A stretch of DNA of 62,845 bases. It comes from Anaerolineales bacterium (lineage in GTDB: Bacteria; Chloroflexota; Anaerolineae; Anaerolineales; Villigracilaceae). The translations under genes and the position numbers were made by a program. The stretch lies in contig JADGEO010000018.1 of assembly GCA_016744335.1 (NCBI GenBank), positions 648 to 63,492 on the forward strand, in the 5' to 3' direction. Of the stretch, positions 1 through 8,021 are shown piece by piece (within the stretch, counting starts at the first letter, position 1; every line of letters starts with the position of its first letter). The notes beneath the pieces are model-generated. The model saw only the letters and a program-made list of their open reading frames with translations, was not told the origin of the DNA and ran no database searches.

Positions 1-175
1 CTTTTTTTTTTTTTTTTAGATTTTTGACGAGTGAAACCCCTTTTCCGCCTCTGCCTTTAGATTCACGATGGAGATAGACAGTCTGCTGGTTGGGAGGCAG
101 GGATTTGGTTGAAATAGAATGGCGATCTTTTTGCCGCATATCGCCTTGAGAAGAAGACCAGACAGTTTTTGACAT
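1..175 (-). CDS. SUI1/eIF1-like translation factor (YciH family), 5' part only
   Basis: The minus strand from an ATG at 173-175, preceded by an AGGA ribosome site, encodes 58 residues before the window edge. The segment VYLHRESKGRGGKGVSLV is the typical SUI1 beta-strand region with the basic GRGGK loop; bacterial YciH proteins resemble eukaryotic eIF1 and act in translation initiation fidelity. The first 40 residues are a polar, probably flexible extension. The frame runs into 16 consecutive A residues (poly-Lys) at the window edge, where YciH proteins normally continue with a variable acidic stretch. The homopolymer may be a sequence-end artefact, so the C-terminus cannot be judged. Confidence 0.72.
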   Translation of the reverse strand, partial: MSKTVWSSSQGDMRQKDRHSISTKSLPPNQQTVYLHRESKGRGGKGVSLVKNLKKKKK

Positions 176-247
176 TATTTATCCTGTTGGGTAGGTTGAA
201 AGTTAGAGAAAAGATAACAGATTAGGGGGATTTTGCAAATATATTTT

Positions 248-355
248 CTACTTCCCGCGATTAGCAATCAAAATCCCCGCCAAAATTAGCACTTCACTGT
301 AAAGATGCGTTAAACCAGTTTTTTCGCCCAAGGTAATATATGCAAAAATGCCACT
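248..355 (-). pseudogene. 3' remnant of an EamA/DMT-family transporter
   Basis: Immediately after the stop of the 69-aa gene, and in the same frame, the minus strand reads SGIFAYITLGEK followed by a hydrophobic helix and ends LAGILIANRGK then TAG at 248-250. The order FAY-xx-LGEK, helix, LAG-x-LIANRG is characteristic of the last transmembrane pair of EamA (DMT superfamily) metabolite exporters. No start codon or upstream EamA sequence is present, so only the last ~34 codons survive, apparently cut off by the 69-aa gene and its flank. Confidence 0.55.
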
Positions 356-565
356 TCATTGTTTTTGGGTTTCTTTACGATGCTCCATAGCCATACTGCT
401 AATTTCTTCTATACTTTTGTTTGCCCATAATTTCTTTTGCCATTTTGTATAATCAAAAGGCTCTCTAAGAATTAAGCTAATAAAACGCTCTGCATTAACT
501 TCCCCAAGAGAGTTTATGAGGGCTGTTATGCCTTGTAGCTTGATTTCATTATCTGTAATTGTCAT
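356..565 (-). CDS. Small hypothetical protein, 69 aa
   Basis: Short soluble protein with an ATG preceded by GAAGGA eight bases upstream. It is predicted mostly helical, with a central EPFDYTKWQKKLW segment and a charged C-terminus. Small proteins of this kind often sit beside PIN or RelE-type toxins as antitoxins, but no toxin gene lies next to it here, so that role is only a guess. It abuts the remnant of an EamA transporter in the same frame, which suggests it was carried in by a recombination event that removed most of that gene. Confidence 0.5.
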   Translation of the reverse strand: MTITDNEIKLQGITALINSLGEVNAERFISLILREPFDYTKWQKKLWANKSIEEISSMAMEHRKETQKQ

Positions 566-922
566 TTTTTAATTCCTTCGTGAAATTCTACTACATTAAA
601 ATGAAAAGCCTTCAAAATTCAAGACTTAACAGGGATTCTGAATTTCTGAACACTGAATGCTGAAAACTTTCGGCTCTTTGGGATTTTAAGGTAGTTTGAA
701 AAATACGAATGTTTTAAGATTTTTTTCGCGTTATTCGCTAAATTCGCGGATTTCGCGTTAAAAGGATGATGCTTTATCTTCGGCAGAAGGCTTTCTCGCT
801 TAAAATTAGTTTTTTATGGCGTTAAAAGCCAAAGAACCCCAGATAAGATGGTTTTTGCAAGGCGCAGAAGATCCCTCTGTTATAATCCGTCTCGCTTCTT
901 AATTGAACTTCACGGAGAAAAA
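566..922. other. Intergenic region with an extended -10 promoter
   Basis: No gene is visible. The stretch has short TTCGCG-containing repeats at about 727-765. An extended -10, TGT-TATAAT, lies at 878-886 on the plus strand. It suggests transcription starts near 893, which favours the ATG at 923 over the in-frame ATG at 848 for the next gene. Confidence 0.45.
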
Positions 923-2512
923 ATGCCTAGCTCTACCTTTAGCAAAAACAAAAAATTTACACTTTTTCTATTCATTGCCGCCCTTTTCAGCATCATCTTA
1001 GCACTTATTTCTACTGCTAAATATGGCGGAACAGTTTCTGGTGATGGAGTTATTTACCTTTCTGTTGCCGATAATCTCGTGGCAGGCAAGGGTTTTGTCG
1101 ACCATACAAATTCCCCCCTTATCTGGTTTCCGCCCCTTTATCCCATTTTCTTAGCCTTACTAAAAACAGTCACTCACGCAGATATTCTTTGGATTGGCAC
1201 TTATTTCCAAATTTTTCTTTTGGGGGTAAATATCATTTTGGCGGGCATAATTTTGCAGTTTTCCTTCCCCAATAAAACAGCCTATAAATATCTCGGTATT
1301 CTTTTTATCATTACATCAGAAAATTTTTTGCAACAACATATAGGCATTATCACCGAGCCAATTTTCATCACTTTTACTTATATTTTCATTATTTCGGCGG
1401 GATTTTATTTGGACGACCGAAGCCGGAGCGCGCTCCCAATCATGATACTGACGGCGGCTTTATCCTTCTTAACGCGCTGGGTGGGACTTGCTCTCGTCTT
1501 GCTTGGCGGTATTCTCATACTTTGGAAGCGGAGAAAAGCATTGCCCCTCTTCCTGCGCGAGGGATTCATCTTTGGCTTTTTCTCTTCTCTTCCCTTTCTA
1601 ATTTGGGTTTTAGGGCATAATGTTGCCCAGCATCATACTCTTTGGGGCGCGGCAGGGATAGATTCTGATGTTGCTCTCAACCTCAAGCTCTCTCTTATTA
1701 GAATGTTGCATTGGTTTTTGCCACTTTACCCAGCAGAAAACCCGATTATTGGATACCCTTATCTTATTTTAGGCATTATTTTATTGCCCATTTTGCTCAT
1801 CAATAAAAAAGAGAATTGGAAGAGATGGATAGCTCGCCTTCAAAATTCTTATATGCTTTCCACACTTCTCTTTGGGGCAATCTATTTCAGCGCAATTCTT
1901 TTCACCATTGCCACGCAAGACCACGTTCATATTTTATCGACGCGTTATTATCCGCTTTTGCTCCTGCCCCTTTTATTGCTTCTCTTTGCCTCAATAGAAG
2001 AGCTTCTTTTGCCACATCTTTTAAATAAAGCCAAAATATGGCAAATTGCAGGAATTTTGTTTTTGCTTTTATGGACTTTATACCCAATCCGAAGTGTTTA
2101 TAAATATGTGCAAACTGCGCGAAAAGCAGAGTTTAGCTGGACATCAAAAACATATCAAGAACTCAATTGGAATTCAACGGGATACCACGAATCTCAGGTT
2201 TTAGCTGAACTAAAGACACGCTTAGAAGAAAATCCCGACCTTGTGATTTATAGCAATTATACCGATCCCGTTTGGTTGATAACGCGTAATTCTGTAAGAA
2301 TGTTGCCAACCGCATCCGTTGCTTTATCAGAAGAAGGGAAAATAACCAAACATAAAAACTGGTCAGAAACAGATTCAGGCTATATTGCCTGGTTGTTGCC
2401 AAATGCTTTTGACCATGTTTTAGATATTGAAACGCTCAAAAAAATAGCGGATATAAAGCTAATCATGCGCGGTGAGAGTGGGGAACTTTATACGATAAGA
2501 GGGGAAGAGTAG
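923..2512 (+). CDS. GT-C type membrane glycosyltransferase-like protein, 529 aa
   Basis: Integral membrane protein with about ten hydrophobic helices, an early GDGVIYLSVADNL motif in the first external loop, and a C-terminal soluble domain of roughly 120 residues. This plan matches GT-C fold glycosyltransferases (PMT/ArnT/GT83-like), which transfer sugars from polyprenyl phosphates on the outer face of the membrane; the Asp of the GDG loop would be the catalytic acidic residue. The start at 923 has CACGGAGAAAAA just upstream; an in-frame ATG at 848 precedes the -10 and is rejected. Substrate unknown. It stands alone ahead of the haem genes. Confidence 0.6.
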   Translation: MPSSTFSKNKKFTLFLFIAALFSIILALISTAKYGGTVSGDGVIYLSVADNLVAGKGFVDHTNSPLIWFPPLYPIFLALLKTVTHADILWIGTYFQIFLLGVNIILAGIILQFSFPNKTAYKYLGILFIITSENFLQQHIGIITEPIFITFTYIFIISAGFYLDDRSRSALPIMILTAALSFLTRWVGLALVLLGGILILWKRRKALPLFLREGFIFGFFSSLPFLIWVLGHNVAQHHTLWGAAGIDSDVALNLKLSLIRMLHWFLPLYPAENPIIGYPYLILGIILLPILLINKKENWKRWIARLQNSYMLSTLLFGAIYFSAILFTIATQDHVHILSTRYYPLLLLPLLLLLFASIEELLLPHLLNKAKIWQIAGILFLLLWTLYPIRSVYKYVQTARKAEFSWTSKTYQELNWNSTGYHESQVLAELKTRLEENPDLVIYSNYTDPVWLITRNSVRMLPTASVALSEEGKITKHKNWSETDSGYIAWLLPNAFDHVLDIETLKKIADIKLIMRGESGELYTIRGEE

Positions 2513-2586
2513 AAAAATGTTTTTTAATAAAACACTCATTTGAATTTAGACAGTTCTCATCTATAGCTGTTAAAATAGTTTCCGCT

Positions 2587-3582
2587 ATGTATATAACACC
2601 CTCTCTCGGTATACTCCTTGCCAATACTGGCACCCCCGATGCGCCCACTGCTAAAGCAGTGCGGCGTTTTTTAGCGCAATTTTTAGCAGACCCGCGTGTA
2701 ATAGAAATGCCGCGTTGGAAGTGGTTGCCAATTTTGCATGGCATTATTCTCAATACTCGTCCACGCAAATCGGCAAAACTCTACGAGAGCATTTGGGATA
2801 AGCGTGGCTCACCTCTTCTCTACCATACGCAAGATTTAACGATCAATCTTGAAGCCGAACTGCGTGCTCGTTCTCCTGAAGTGCCAATAAATGTGGCAGT
2901 AGGGATGGGATACGGAAAACCATCCATAAAAGAAGCGTTAAGAGAGTTAAGAGAAAAGGGCGCAACACACTATGTCGTTTTTCCCCTTTTTCCACAATAC
3001 TCTAGCACAACCAGCGGGTCAATTATAGAATCTATTTTAAGCGAATTCACAGAATGGCGATGGATTCCGCCTGTGCAAATTATCAGCGACTATCATGACC
3101 ATCCCGCCTATATTTCGGCAATGGCAGAGAATGTGTGTGCATTTTGGGAGAACTCACCCAAAGCAGAAAAATTGCTTTTTTCTTTTCACGGCATTCCTAA
3201 AAAATATGTAGAAAAAGGCGATCCCTACGAAAAACAATGTCTTCGCACAGCCGAATTGCTCGTAGAAGAACTCGCTCTTGGTAAAGATGAATGGACACTT
3301 GCCTTTCAGTCCCGTTTTGGACAGGCTGAGTGGTTAAAACCCTATACAAATGAAGTGCTTGAGCACTTAGGTGCAGAAAATCTCGCCAGCCTCGATGTGC
3401 TTTCGCCAGGTTTTGCTGTAGATTGCCTCGAAACAATTGGTGAAATCGGCGATGAGGGGCAAGCCAGTTTTCAAAATGTGGGCGGCGGCGCATATAACTA
3501 TATCCCTGCGTTGAACGCCACCGACTTGCATGTAAAAGCCTTATCTAAAATTATTTTAGAGAAAAGTACCAGCCTCCGCTAA
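2587..3582 (+). CDS. hemH: Ferrochelatase (proto- or coproporphyrin)
   Basis: Inserts ferrous iron into a porphyrin at the end of haem synthesis. The N-terminus GILLANTGTPDAPT is the family signature, the metal-binding His is H201 in LFSFHGIPK, and a conserved Glu (E282) follows in SPGFAVDCLETIGEI. At 331 aa it has normal ferrochelatase length. It is followed 31 bases later by hemY, forming a two-gene terminal haem module. Which porphyrin is used (protoporphyrin IX, or coproporphyrin III as in many Gram-positive-type bacteria) cannot be read from the sequence. No strong ribosome site precedes the ATG. Confidence 0.93.
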   Translation: MYITPSLGILLANTGTPDAPTAKAVRRFLAQFLADPRVIEMPRWKWLPILHGIILNTRPRKSAKLYESIWDKRGSPLLYHTQDLTINLEAELRARSPEVPINVAVGMGYGKPSIKEALRELREKGATHYVVFPLFPQYSSTTSGSIIESILSEFTEWRWIPPVQIISDYHDHPAYISAMAENVCAFWENSPKAEKLLFSFHGIPKKYVEKGDPYEKQCLRTAELLVEELALGKDEWTLAFQSRFGQAEWLKPYTNEVLEHLGAENLASLDVLSPGFAVDCLETIGEIGDEGQASFQNVGGGAYNYIPALNATDLHVKALSKIILEKSTSLR

Positions 3583-3603
3583 GGTGGCAGGTGCTTTTTT
3601 TTT
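3565..3603 (+). terminator. Terminator-like hairpin between hemH and hemY
   Basis: A 13-position stem (two mismatches, one G-T) with loop GCTAA overlaps the hemH stop codon and is followed by nine T residues. The hemY ribosome site GGAG begins right after the T run. This is the layout of an intrinsic terminator or attenuator that would lower hemY relative to hemH. Confidence 0.6.
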
Positions 3604-3613
3604 GGAGAAAAAA

Positions 3614-4978
3614 ATGCCAGAACTTATCATTATCGGCGGTGGTATCACCGGTCTTAGCGCGGCGTGGGAAGCTCAGAAAAGCGGCATTTCTTATGTCTTG
3701 CTCGAAAAAGATTCTCGTTGGGGTGGCAAAGTGCATACAGAAATTGTTGAATTTCCCGAAGGGAAAGCGATTATTGATGGGGGTCCAGAATCATTTATTA
3801 CTCGTAAGCCAGAAGCATGGGATTTAGCAGGAGAGTTGGGGATTCAGGATAGCGTCATCAACCCTGGTGCAGAAACCGGCCACATGTATATCCTCGATAG
3901 CGGAACGCCCGTGGAAGTACCGCTTGCTCCCGTTAAATTTGCATCTTCTCGGCTGATGAGCGGACGCGGCAAACTGCGCATGATGCTTGAGCCTTTTCAG
4001 CGCCGAAAAGCGGATGACGCAGACGAATCCCTTGCAGATTTCGTCACCCGCCGATTAGGGCGTGAAGCTCTCGATAAATTCATCGGTCCCATCTTGGGTG
4101 GGATATATAATACCGACCCTCAAACCCAGAGTATTCTCGTTTCATCGCCTATCATGCGCGAGATGGAATCAGAATATGGCGGTTTAGTGAAGGCTGTAAT
4201 TGGTCGAATGCGAAAAGCTCGCAAGAACAAATCGCTGAGCGATGAGAAGCGTCCGCGTTTTGGTGCTTTTGCGAAGGGATTGCAGGAGCTAACTGATGAG
4301 TTAGTACGTCAACTTGATGGGGATTTACGTTTGAGTACCAATATCACCCAAATTGAAAAAGGTGAATTGGGTTATCGAGTTTTCCTGGAAAATGGAGAAG
4401 AACTCTCTGCCGCAACGCTCATTTTTGCTACGCCTGCGAATGTCACCGCTAAACTGTTGGTAGATATTGCCAGAGAAACAGCAGAAAAGTTAGCAACTAT
4501 TAAGCATGAAAATATCGGCACAGTCACGCTCATTTATCGTGAAGAAGATATCCAAAGTGATTTTTTCATTCATGGATTGATGATTCCGCGCCGAGAAAAT
4601 CGAGCAATTGATGCCGTTACATTTACATCGCTCAAGATGCCCACTCGCGCGCCAAAGGGTTACGGGATAGTCCGCGTCTTTTTTGGTGGTAGCAAGCCCA
4701 ATGTCGCGGAAGTCTCCGATGTTGATTTGCAGAAAATTGTTCAAGATGAACTAGCGTCTGCTATCGGGGTCACGGCTGAGCCTATCCAAATTATCCCCTT
4801 TAGATGGTTAAAATCTTTTCCCCAAGCAAATGTTGGGCATCTAGATTTGGTTGATGAAATTGAAAAAACACTTCCGGAAGGGCTTTTTCTGGCAGGGAGT
4901 TCGTATCGTGGCATTGGCGTACCCAATTGCATTCAGCAGGGACGTGATGCTGTAAAGAAAGCCGTAAAATTTACTTAA
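3614..4978 (+). CDS. hemY: Proto-/coproporphyrinogen III oxidase, HemY type
   Basis: FAD-dependent, oxygen-using oxidase that aromatises the porphyrinogen ring before iron insertion. The N-terminus IIIGGGITGLSAAWEAQKSG is a dinucleotide-binding fold, the ERGITIL-like position is replaced by the family's GGPESFITRKPEAW, and the C-terminus GLFLAGSSYRGIGVPNCI closes the FAD site. Length 454 aa is standard. The start at 3614 has GGAGAAAAAA immediately upstream; the longer reading from 3584 overlaps the hemH hairpin and is rejected. The oxygen-dependent enzyme implies at least micro-oxic life or an acceptor other than oxygen. Confidence 0.9.
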   Translation: MPELIIIGGGITGLSAAWEAQKSGISYVLLEKDSRWGGKVHTEIVEFPEGKAIIDGGPESFITRKPEAWDLAGELGIQDSVINPGAETGHMYILDSGTPVEVPLAPVKFASSRLMSGRGKLRMMLEPFQRRKADDADESLADFVTRRLGREALDKFIGPILGGIYNTDPQTQSILVSSPIMREMESEYGGLVKAVIGRMRKARKNKSLSDEKRPRFGAFAKGLQELTDELVRQLDGDLRLSTNITQIEKGELGYRVFLENGEELSAATLIFATPANVTAKLLVDIARETAEKLATIKHENIGTVTLIYREEDIQSDFFIHGLMIPRRENRAIDAVTFTSLKMPTRAPKGYGIVRVFFGGSKPNVAEVSDVDLQKIVQDELASAIGVTAEPIQIIPFRWLKSFPQANVGHLDLVDEIEKTLPEGLFLAGSSYRGIGVPNCIQQGRDAVKKAVKFT

Positions 4979-5050
4979 CCGCCAAGTCGCCAAGAGTTTT
5001 TAAATCTTGGCGACTTTCAAAAAAACTTGGTGTTCTCCGCGCCTTGGCGG
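4979..5050. repeat. Palindromic CGCCAAG intergenic repeat
   Basis: A perfect 12-bp inverted repeat (4984-4995 with 5005-5016, loop nine bases) is nested inside a wider CCGCCAAG/CTTGGCGG pair (4979-4986, 5043-5050). It fills the hemY-pucC gap. Related CACAAAG/CTTTGTG hairpins occur at 21485-21566 and 22506-22573. Confidence 0.8.
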
Positions 5051-5073
5051 TTTAGAAAAAAAAGGAATTAAAA

Positions 5074-6387
5074 ATGAAAAAAGTAACTCGTATTCTCAAT
5101 AATATCCGCTTGGCATTCTTCCCTATTGCCTACGGATTAGGCGGTGCGCTAATTGGTGGCACACTTAACCGAATTATGATTGTCGAAATGGAAATGCCTG
5201 CCTCATTGGTAGGGCTATTCTTTGCCGTTCCTTTGCTGGTTTCGCCAGTGCGAGTTTGGTTTGGCTATCGCTCCGATGGATTTATGCTTTTCGGTAAACG
5301 CCGCGAGCCTTATATTATTTTAGGCGCAGTAATGATTGGCTTGGGCATCCTTTCTATCGTTATGCTCTCAATCAACCTTGCAGGGAGCGCAATGCTCATT
5401 ATTGGCTTATTGGTTGCTTTCTTGATTTATGGCGTAGGGCGTAATTTGGGACATAATACTTTTCAAGCTCTCGTTGCCGATCGTTTTATAGGAGAAGCCG
5501 AGCGGGGGCGAGCGGCAACCTTTTATGAAGTAGCTACTCTCCTCGGTCTTATTATGGGTGCGGGGGGGCTGGGCAAGGCACTCGAAAATTATGACCCTGC
5601 CAGTCTCATGCAAGTTGCCATTGGGGTTGCTGTCATGGTCTTCGTGTTGGCTACTTTTGCCGCTATAAAACAAGAGCCACATGGCAAAGATGTAGACGCA
5701 GCCGTTGAAACGGCTAGTAAAATGCCATTCAAACAAGTTTTGCAAGAAGTGGTCTTGCCCGATAAACAAATCCGTTCTTTCTTTGTTCTCGTGCTCTTTA
5801 CTTTTCTTGGCACCCTCGCTCAAGACGTTCTTCTTGAACCCTATGGCGCACTCGTTCTTGATATGCCCGTTGGCGATACCACGCGCCTGACCATGTTTTG
5901 GGGCATTGGCGTAATGCTTGCCATGATTCTCTCTGGCGCTATCCTTATCAAATGGTTAGGCTATATGACAGTTATGCGTATAGGCATGGTTTCTAGTGCG
6001 TTAGTCTTTATTGCTCTCATTTTACTCGGCTTAAGTGGGCGAGCCGATGCGTTCAAAACCATCGTTTTTGTGATGGGCTTTGGCACAGGATTGGCTGGCG
6101 CGGGGATGCTTACAGGCATTATTTCTTTCACTACGCCCATTCGTGCAGGGATGCTTATGGGCGTTTGGGGCATGGCAAATATGACTGGGCATGCTCTTGG
6201 TAGCCTCATTGGTGGTGGCATTGTCGATATTGTTCGGTTCTGGATGGGGGGCAGTGCCTTCGCCGCTTACTCCACCGTTTTCGGGATGGAAGTTATTATG
6301 CTTTCTATTGCCTTTTGGATTTCGACTAAATTGGATCTTTCGGCTTCTAATGTTAATCTTGAAGCCGAAGAGGTCTTTCCTGTCTAG
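5074..6387 (+). CDS. PucC/LhaA-like major facilitator (BCD family)
   Basis: Twelve-helix major facilitator. The N-terminal RLAFFPIAYGLGGALIGG, the NRIMIVEMEMPASLVGLFF stretch and the RVWFGYRSDGFMLFGKRREP loop are hallmarks of the bacteriochlorophyll-delivery family, whose best-known members (PucC, LhaA) help load bacteriochlorophyll into light-harvesting proteins. No other photosynthesis gene is in the window. Its place directly behind hemH and hemY suggests handling of a porphyrin or haem instead; that is inference. AAAGGAATTAAAAATG gives a good start. A strong terminator follows at 6455. Confidence 0.8.
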   Translation: MKKVTRILNNIRLAFFPIAYGLGGALIGGTLNRIMIVEMEMPASLVGLFFAVPLLVSPVRVWFGYRSDGFMLFGKRREPYIILGAVMIGLGILSIVMLSINLAGSAMLIIGLLVAFLIYGVGRNLGHNTFQALVADRFIGEAERGRAATFYEVATLLGLIMGAGGLGKALENYDPASLMQVAIGVAVMVFVLATFAAIKQEPHGKDVDAAVETASKMPFKQVLQEVVLPDKQIRSFFVLVLFTFLGTLAQDVLLEPYGALVLDMPVGDTTRLTMFWGIGVMLAMILSGAILIKWLGYMTVMRIGMVSSALVFIALILLGLSGRADAFKTIVFVMGFGTGLAGAGMLTGIISFTTPIRAGMLMGVWGMANMTGHALGSLIGGGIVDIVRFWMGGSAFAAYSTVFGMEVIMLSIAFWISTKLDLSASNVNLEAEEVFPV

Positions 6388-6454
6388 TTTTTTCGCCACG
6401 TGCGTGACCTAAACTTGCCGCGCGTGTGGATGCATTTTCTCTACCCAAACTCAA

Positions 6455-6494
6455 AAAACTTCCGAATTCTTTTAGAATTTGGAAGTTTTCTTTT
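6455..6494 (+). terminator. Intrinsic terminator of the haem/pucC cluster
   Basis: A 16-bp stem with one G-T pair (6455-6470 with 6474-6489), three-base loop, followed by a TTTTCTTTT tail. It ends the plus-strand hemH-hemY-pucC transcript just before the TipA promoter. Confidence 0.8.
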
Positions 6495-6504
6495 AGATTT
6501 CATC

Positions 6505-6535
6505 TTGACATTAACGTTACGTTATACTTTATACT
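6505..6535 (+). promoter_or_regulatory. MerR-type promoter with 19-bp spacer
   Basis: TTGACA (6505-6510) and TATACT (6530-6535) are separated by 19 bp, the over-long spacing typical of promoters activated by MerR-family proteins. The spacer carries AACGTT and a repeated ACGTTA, a plausible operator. The -10 ends only nine bases before the ATG at 6545, so the message is probably leaderless or nearly so. Confidence 0.75.
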
Positions 6536-6544
6536 CCTTTTACA

Positions 6545-7285
6545 ATGTACACTGTTAAAGAAATTTCCACCCTCGCTGGTGTTAGCGTGCGCACGCTACA
6601 CTATTATGATCAAATTGGATTACTGACGCCAACACGAAAAGCAGAGAATGGCTATAGGCAATATAGCGATGCCGCACTCTTGCGCCTTCAACAAATTCTC
6701 TTTTATAGAGAATTAGATTTCAAGTTGCTAGATATTCGGGCATTATTGGATGATCCTAATTTTGATCAGATTTCCGCACTCGAAGAACATGGAGATGCGC
6801 TTGTCGCGCGCCTTCTTCGCGTAGAGGGTTTAATCGCAACAGTAGAAGATACTATTAAACATTTGAAAGGAGAAAAAGAGATGAGTAAAAAAGAGCTATT
6901 TAAAGCTTTTAGTGAAGAAGAACAAGAAAAATATGCGAAAGAAGCCGAAAAGAAATATAATCCTGAAATAGTACGTGCCTCTAACCAAAAATGGAAAGGA
7001 TATTCAGCCGAGAAGAAGCAAGAGATTTTAGATGAAGGGAACCAAGTTTATGTAGATATGGTTGCGGCAATGCCCAAAGGTGCAGATTCGCGAGAAGTGC
7101 AAGCTATTGTTCTTCGTTGGCGCAGGCATATAGGCTATTTCTGGGCACCAAATCTCGAGCAACTTCTTGGGTTGGCAACGATGTACGGTCAATCGCCAGA
7201 TTTCAAAGAAAAATTTGATGCTATGCACCCAGCTCTAACAGATTTTTTCCGCGAGGCGGTTGAAATTTATGTGGATAATCAATAA
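6545..7285 (+). CDS. TipA-type MerR regulator with TipAS ligand domain
   Basis: Residues 1-70 form a MerR winged helix (VKEISTLAGVSVRTLHYYDQ, GYRQYSD), residues ~75-110 a coiled-coil linker, and residues 113-246 a TipAS-like antibiotic-binding domain (KWKGYS, RWRRHIGYFW). In Streptomyces, TipAL activates its own promoter when it traps thiopeptide drugs. The upstream 19-bp-spacer promoter fits such autoregulation. An internal Met at residue 113 has its own strong ribosome site, so a free ligand domain is probably also made. No transporter or resistance gene is adjacent. Confidence 0.88.
   Translation: MYTVKEISTLAGVSVRTLHYYDQIGLLTPTRKAENGYRQYSDAALLRLQQILFYRELDFKLLDIRALLDDPNFDQISALEEHGDALVARLLRVEGLIATVEDTIKHLKGEKEMSKKELFKAFSEEEQEKYAKEAEKKYNPEIVRASNQKWKGYSAEKKQEILDEGNQVYVDMVAAMPKGADSREVQAIVLRWRRHIGYFWAPNLEQLLGLATMYGQSPDFKEKFDAMHPALTDFFREAVEIYVDNQ
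6866..6883 (+). promoter_or_regulatory. Internal ribosome site and in-frame start inside tipA-like gene
   Basis: AAAGGAG at 6866-6872 lies eight bases before an in-frame ATG at 6881 (residue 113), exactly at the linker/ligand-domain border. It would give a 134-aa TipAS-like protein. The full-length start has no ribosome site, so the short form may be the main product. Confidence 0.65.
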
Positions 7286-7306
7286 GCAGAAGTGAGTTTA
7301 CTTTGC

Positions 7307-7335
7307 TTGACGAAAGCCCTTGCAGGGGCTAAAAT
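7307..7335 (+). promoter_or_regulatory. Sigma-70-like promoter
   Basis: TTGACG (7307-7312), 17 bp, TAAAAT (7330-7335). It precedes the bactofilin-like gene. The leader contains a 7-bp hairpin, CGCCTCC/GGAGGCG, about 10 bases before TGTTTTATG. Confidence 0.6.
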
Positions 7336-7411
7336 ACGCACGTGCTTACAAAGTCGCCTCCTAGATGGAGGCGTGTTTTATGTTTATAGCTGTAGTAAAG
7401 GAAAAAACCTG

Positions 7412-7933
7412 ATGACCGAAGAGAATGTAGCCCCCGAAGAAGAAGTTTTAGAAATGGAAGAGGAAGGCGTGGAGACTATCCAAGCTGAAAAAATTAATAT
7501 GAGTCAATCAGGGGCTAATAGTATCTTTGCAGATGAAGTTTTTATGGAGCAGAGTGGCGCAGTTGGATTGAAAGCACACACTGTTTCTATGCAAGAATCT
7601 GGAGCAGTTGCTCTTAAAGCAGAAGATGTAACAGTTAGCAATGGGGGAGTTCTTCTTTTGCAGGCAGAAAATGCCCAAATATCTGGCACAGCTACTGTGG
7701 GGGGCGTTTTGGCAAATAATGTAAAACTCCAAGAAGGTGCTATTTTAGCGGTAGCAAGCCAAAATTTACGCGCGGAGCGGGTTGATACCAAAATCCTATT
7801 GGCAGGTAGCGTTGAAGGCGAAGTCCACACTGTGGTAGATACGCGCGAGGCAATCCTAATTGGTTTGCTTGGCGGCGTTGTTTCGGGCATTATGTTCTTA
7901 ATGGGGACTTTCCTTTTTGGGCGTAGAAAATAA
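7412..7933 (+). CDS. Bactofilin-like beta-helix protein with C-terminal membrane anchor
   Basis: 173 aa. An acidic N-terminus is followed by about seven repeats of 14-15 residues (patterns such as SQSGANSIFADEV, EQSGAVGLKAHTV, QESGAVALKAEDV), as expected of a short right-handed beta-helix, and one C-terminal transmembrane helix ending GRRK. This recalls the polymer-forming bactofilin fold, but the sequence is too low in complexity to assign the family firmly. The start at 7412 has AAAGGA ten bases upstream; the longer reading from 7292 runs through the promoter. L25 follows 88 bases later. Confidence 0.55.
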   Translation: MTEENVAPEEEVLEMEEEGVETIQAEKINMSQSGANSIFADEVFMEQSGAVGLKAHTVSMQESGAVALKAEDVTVSNGGVLLLQAENAQISGTATVGGVLANNVKLQEGAILAVASQNLRAERVDTKILLAGSVEGEVHTVVDTREAILIGLLGGVVSGIMFLMGTFLFGRRK

Positions 7934-8021
7934 CAAAAACCCCTCGGTATAACTCGAGGATAATAATAGAACATGGTAATCTCGAATGGTTTCGAGGTGA
8001 GAGGTGTTCGAGGAATTAAAG

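Noticed and set aside
848..922. 25-codon N-terminal extension of the glycosyltransferase
   Set aside because: It begins upstream of the extended -10 at 878-886; the ATG at 923 has a ribosome site and starts the first hydrophobic region.
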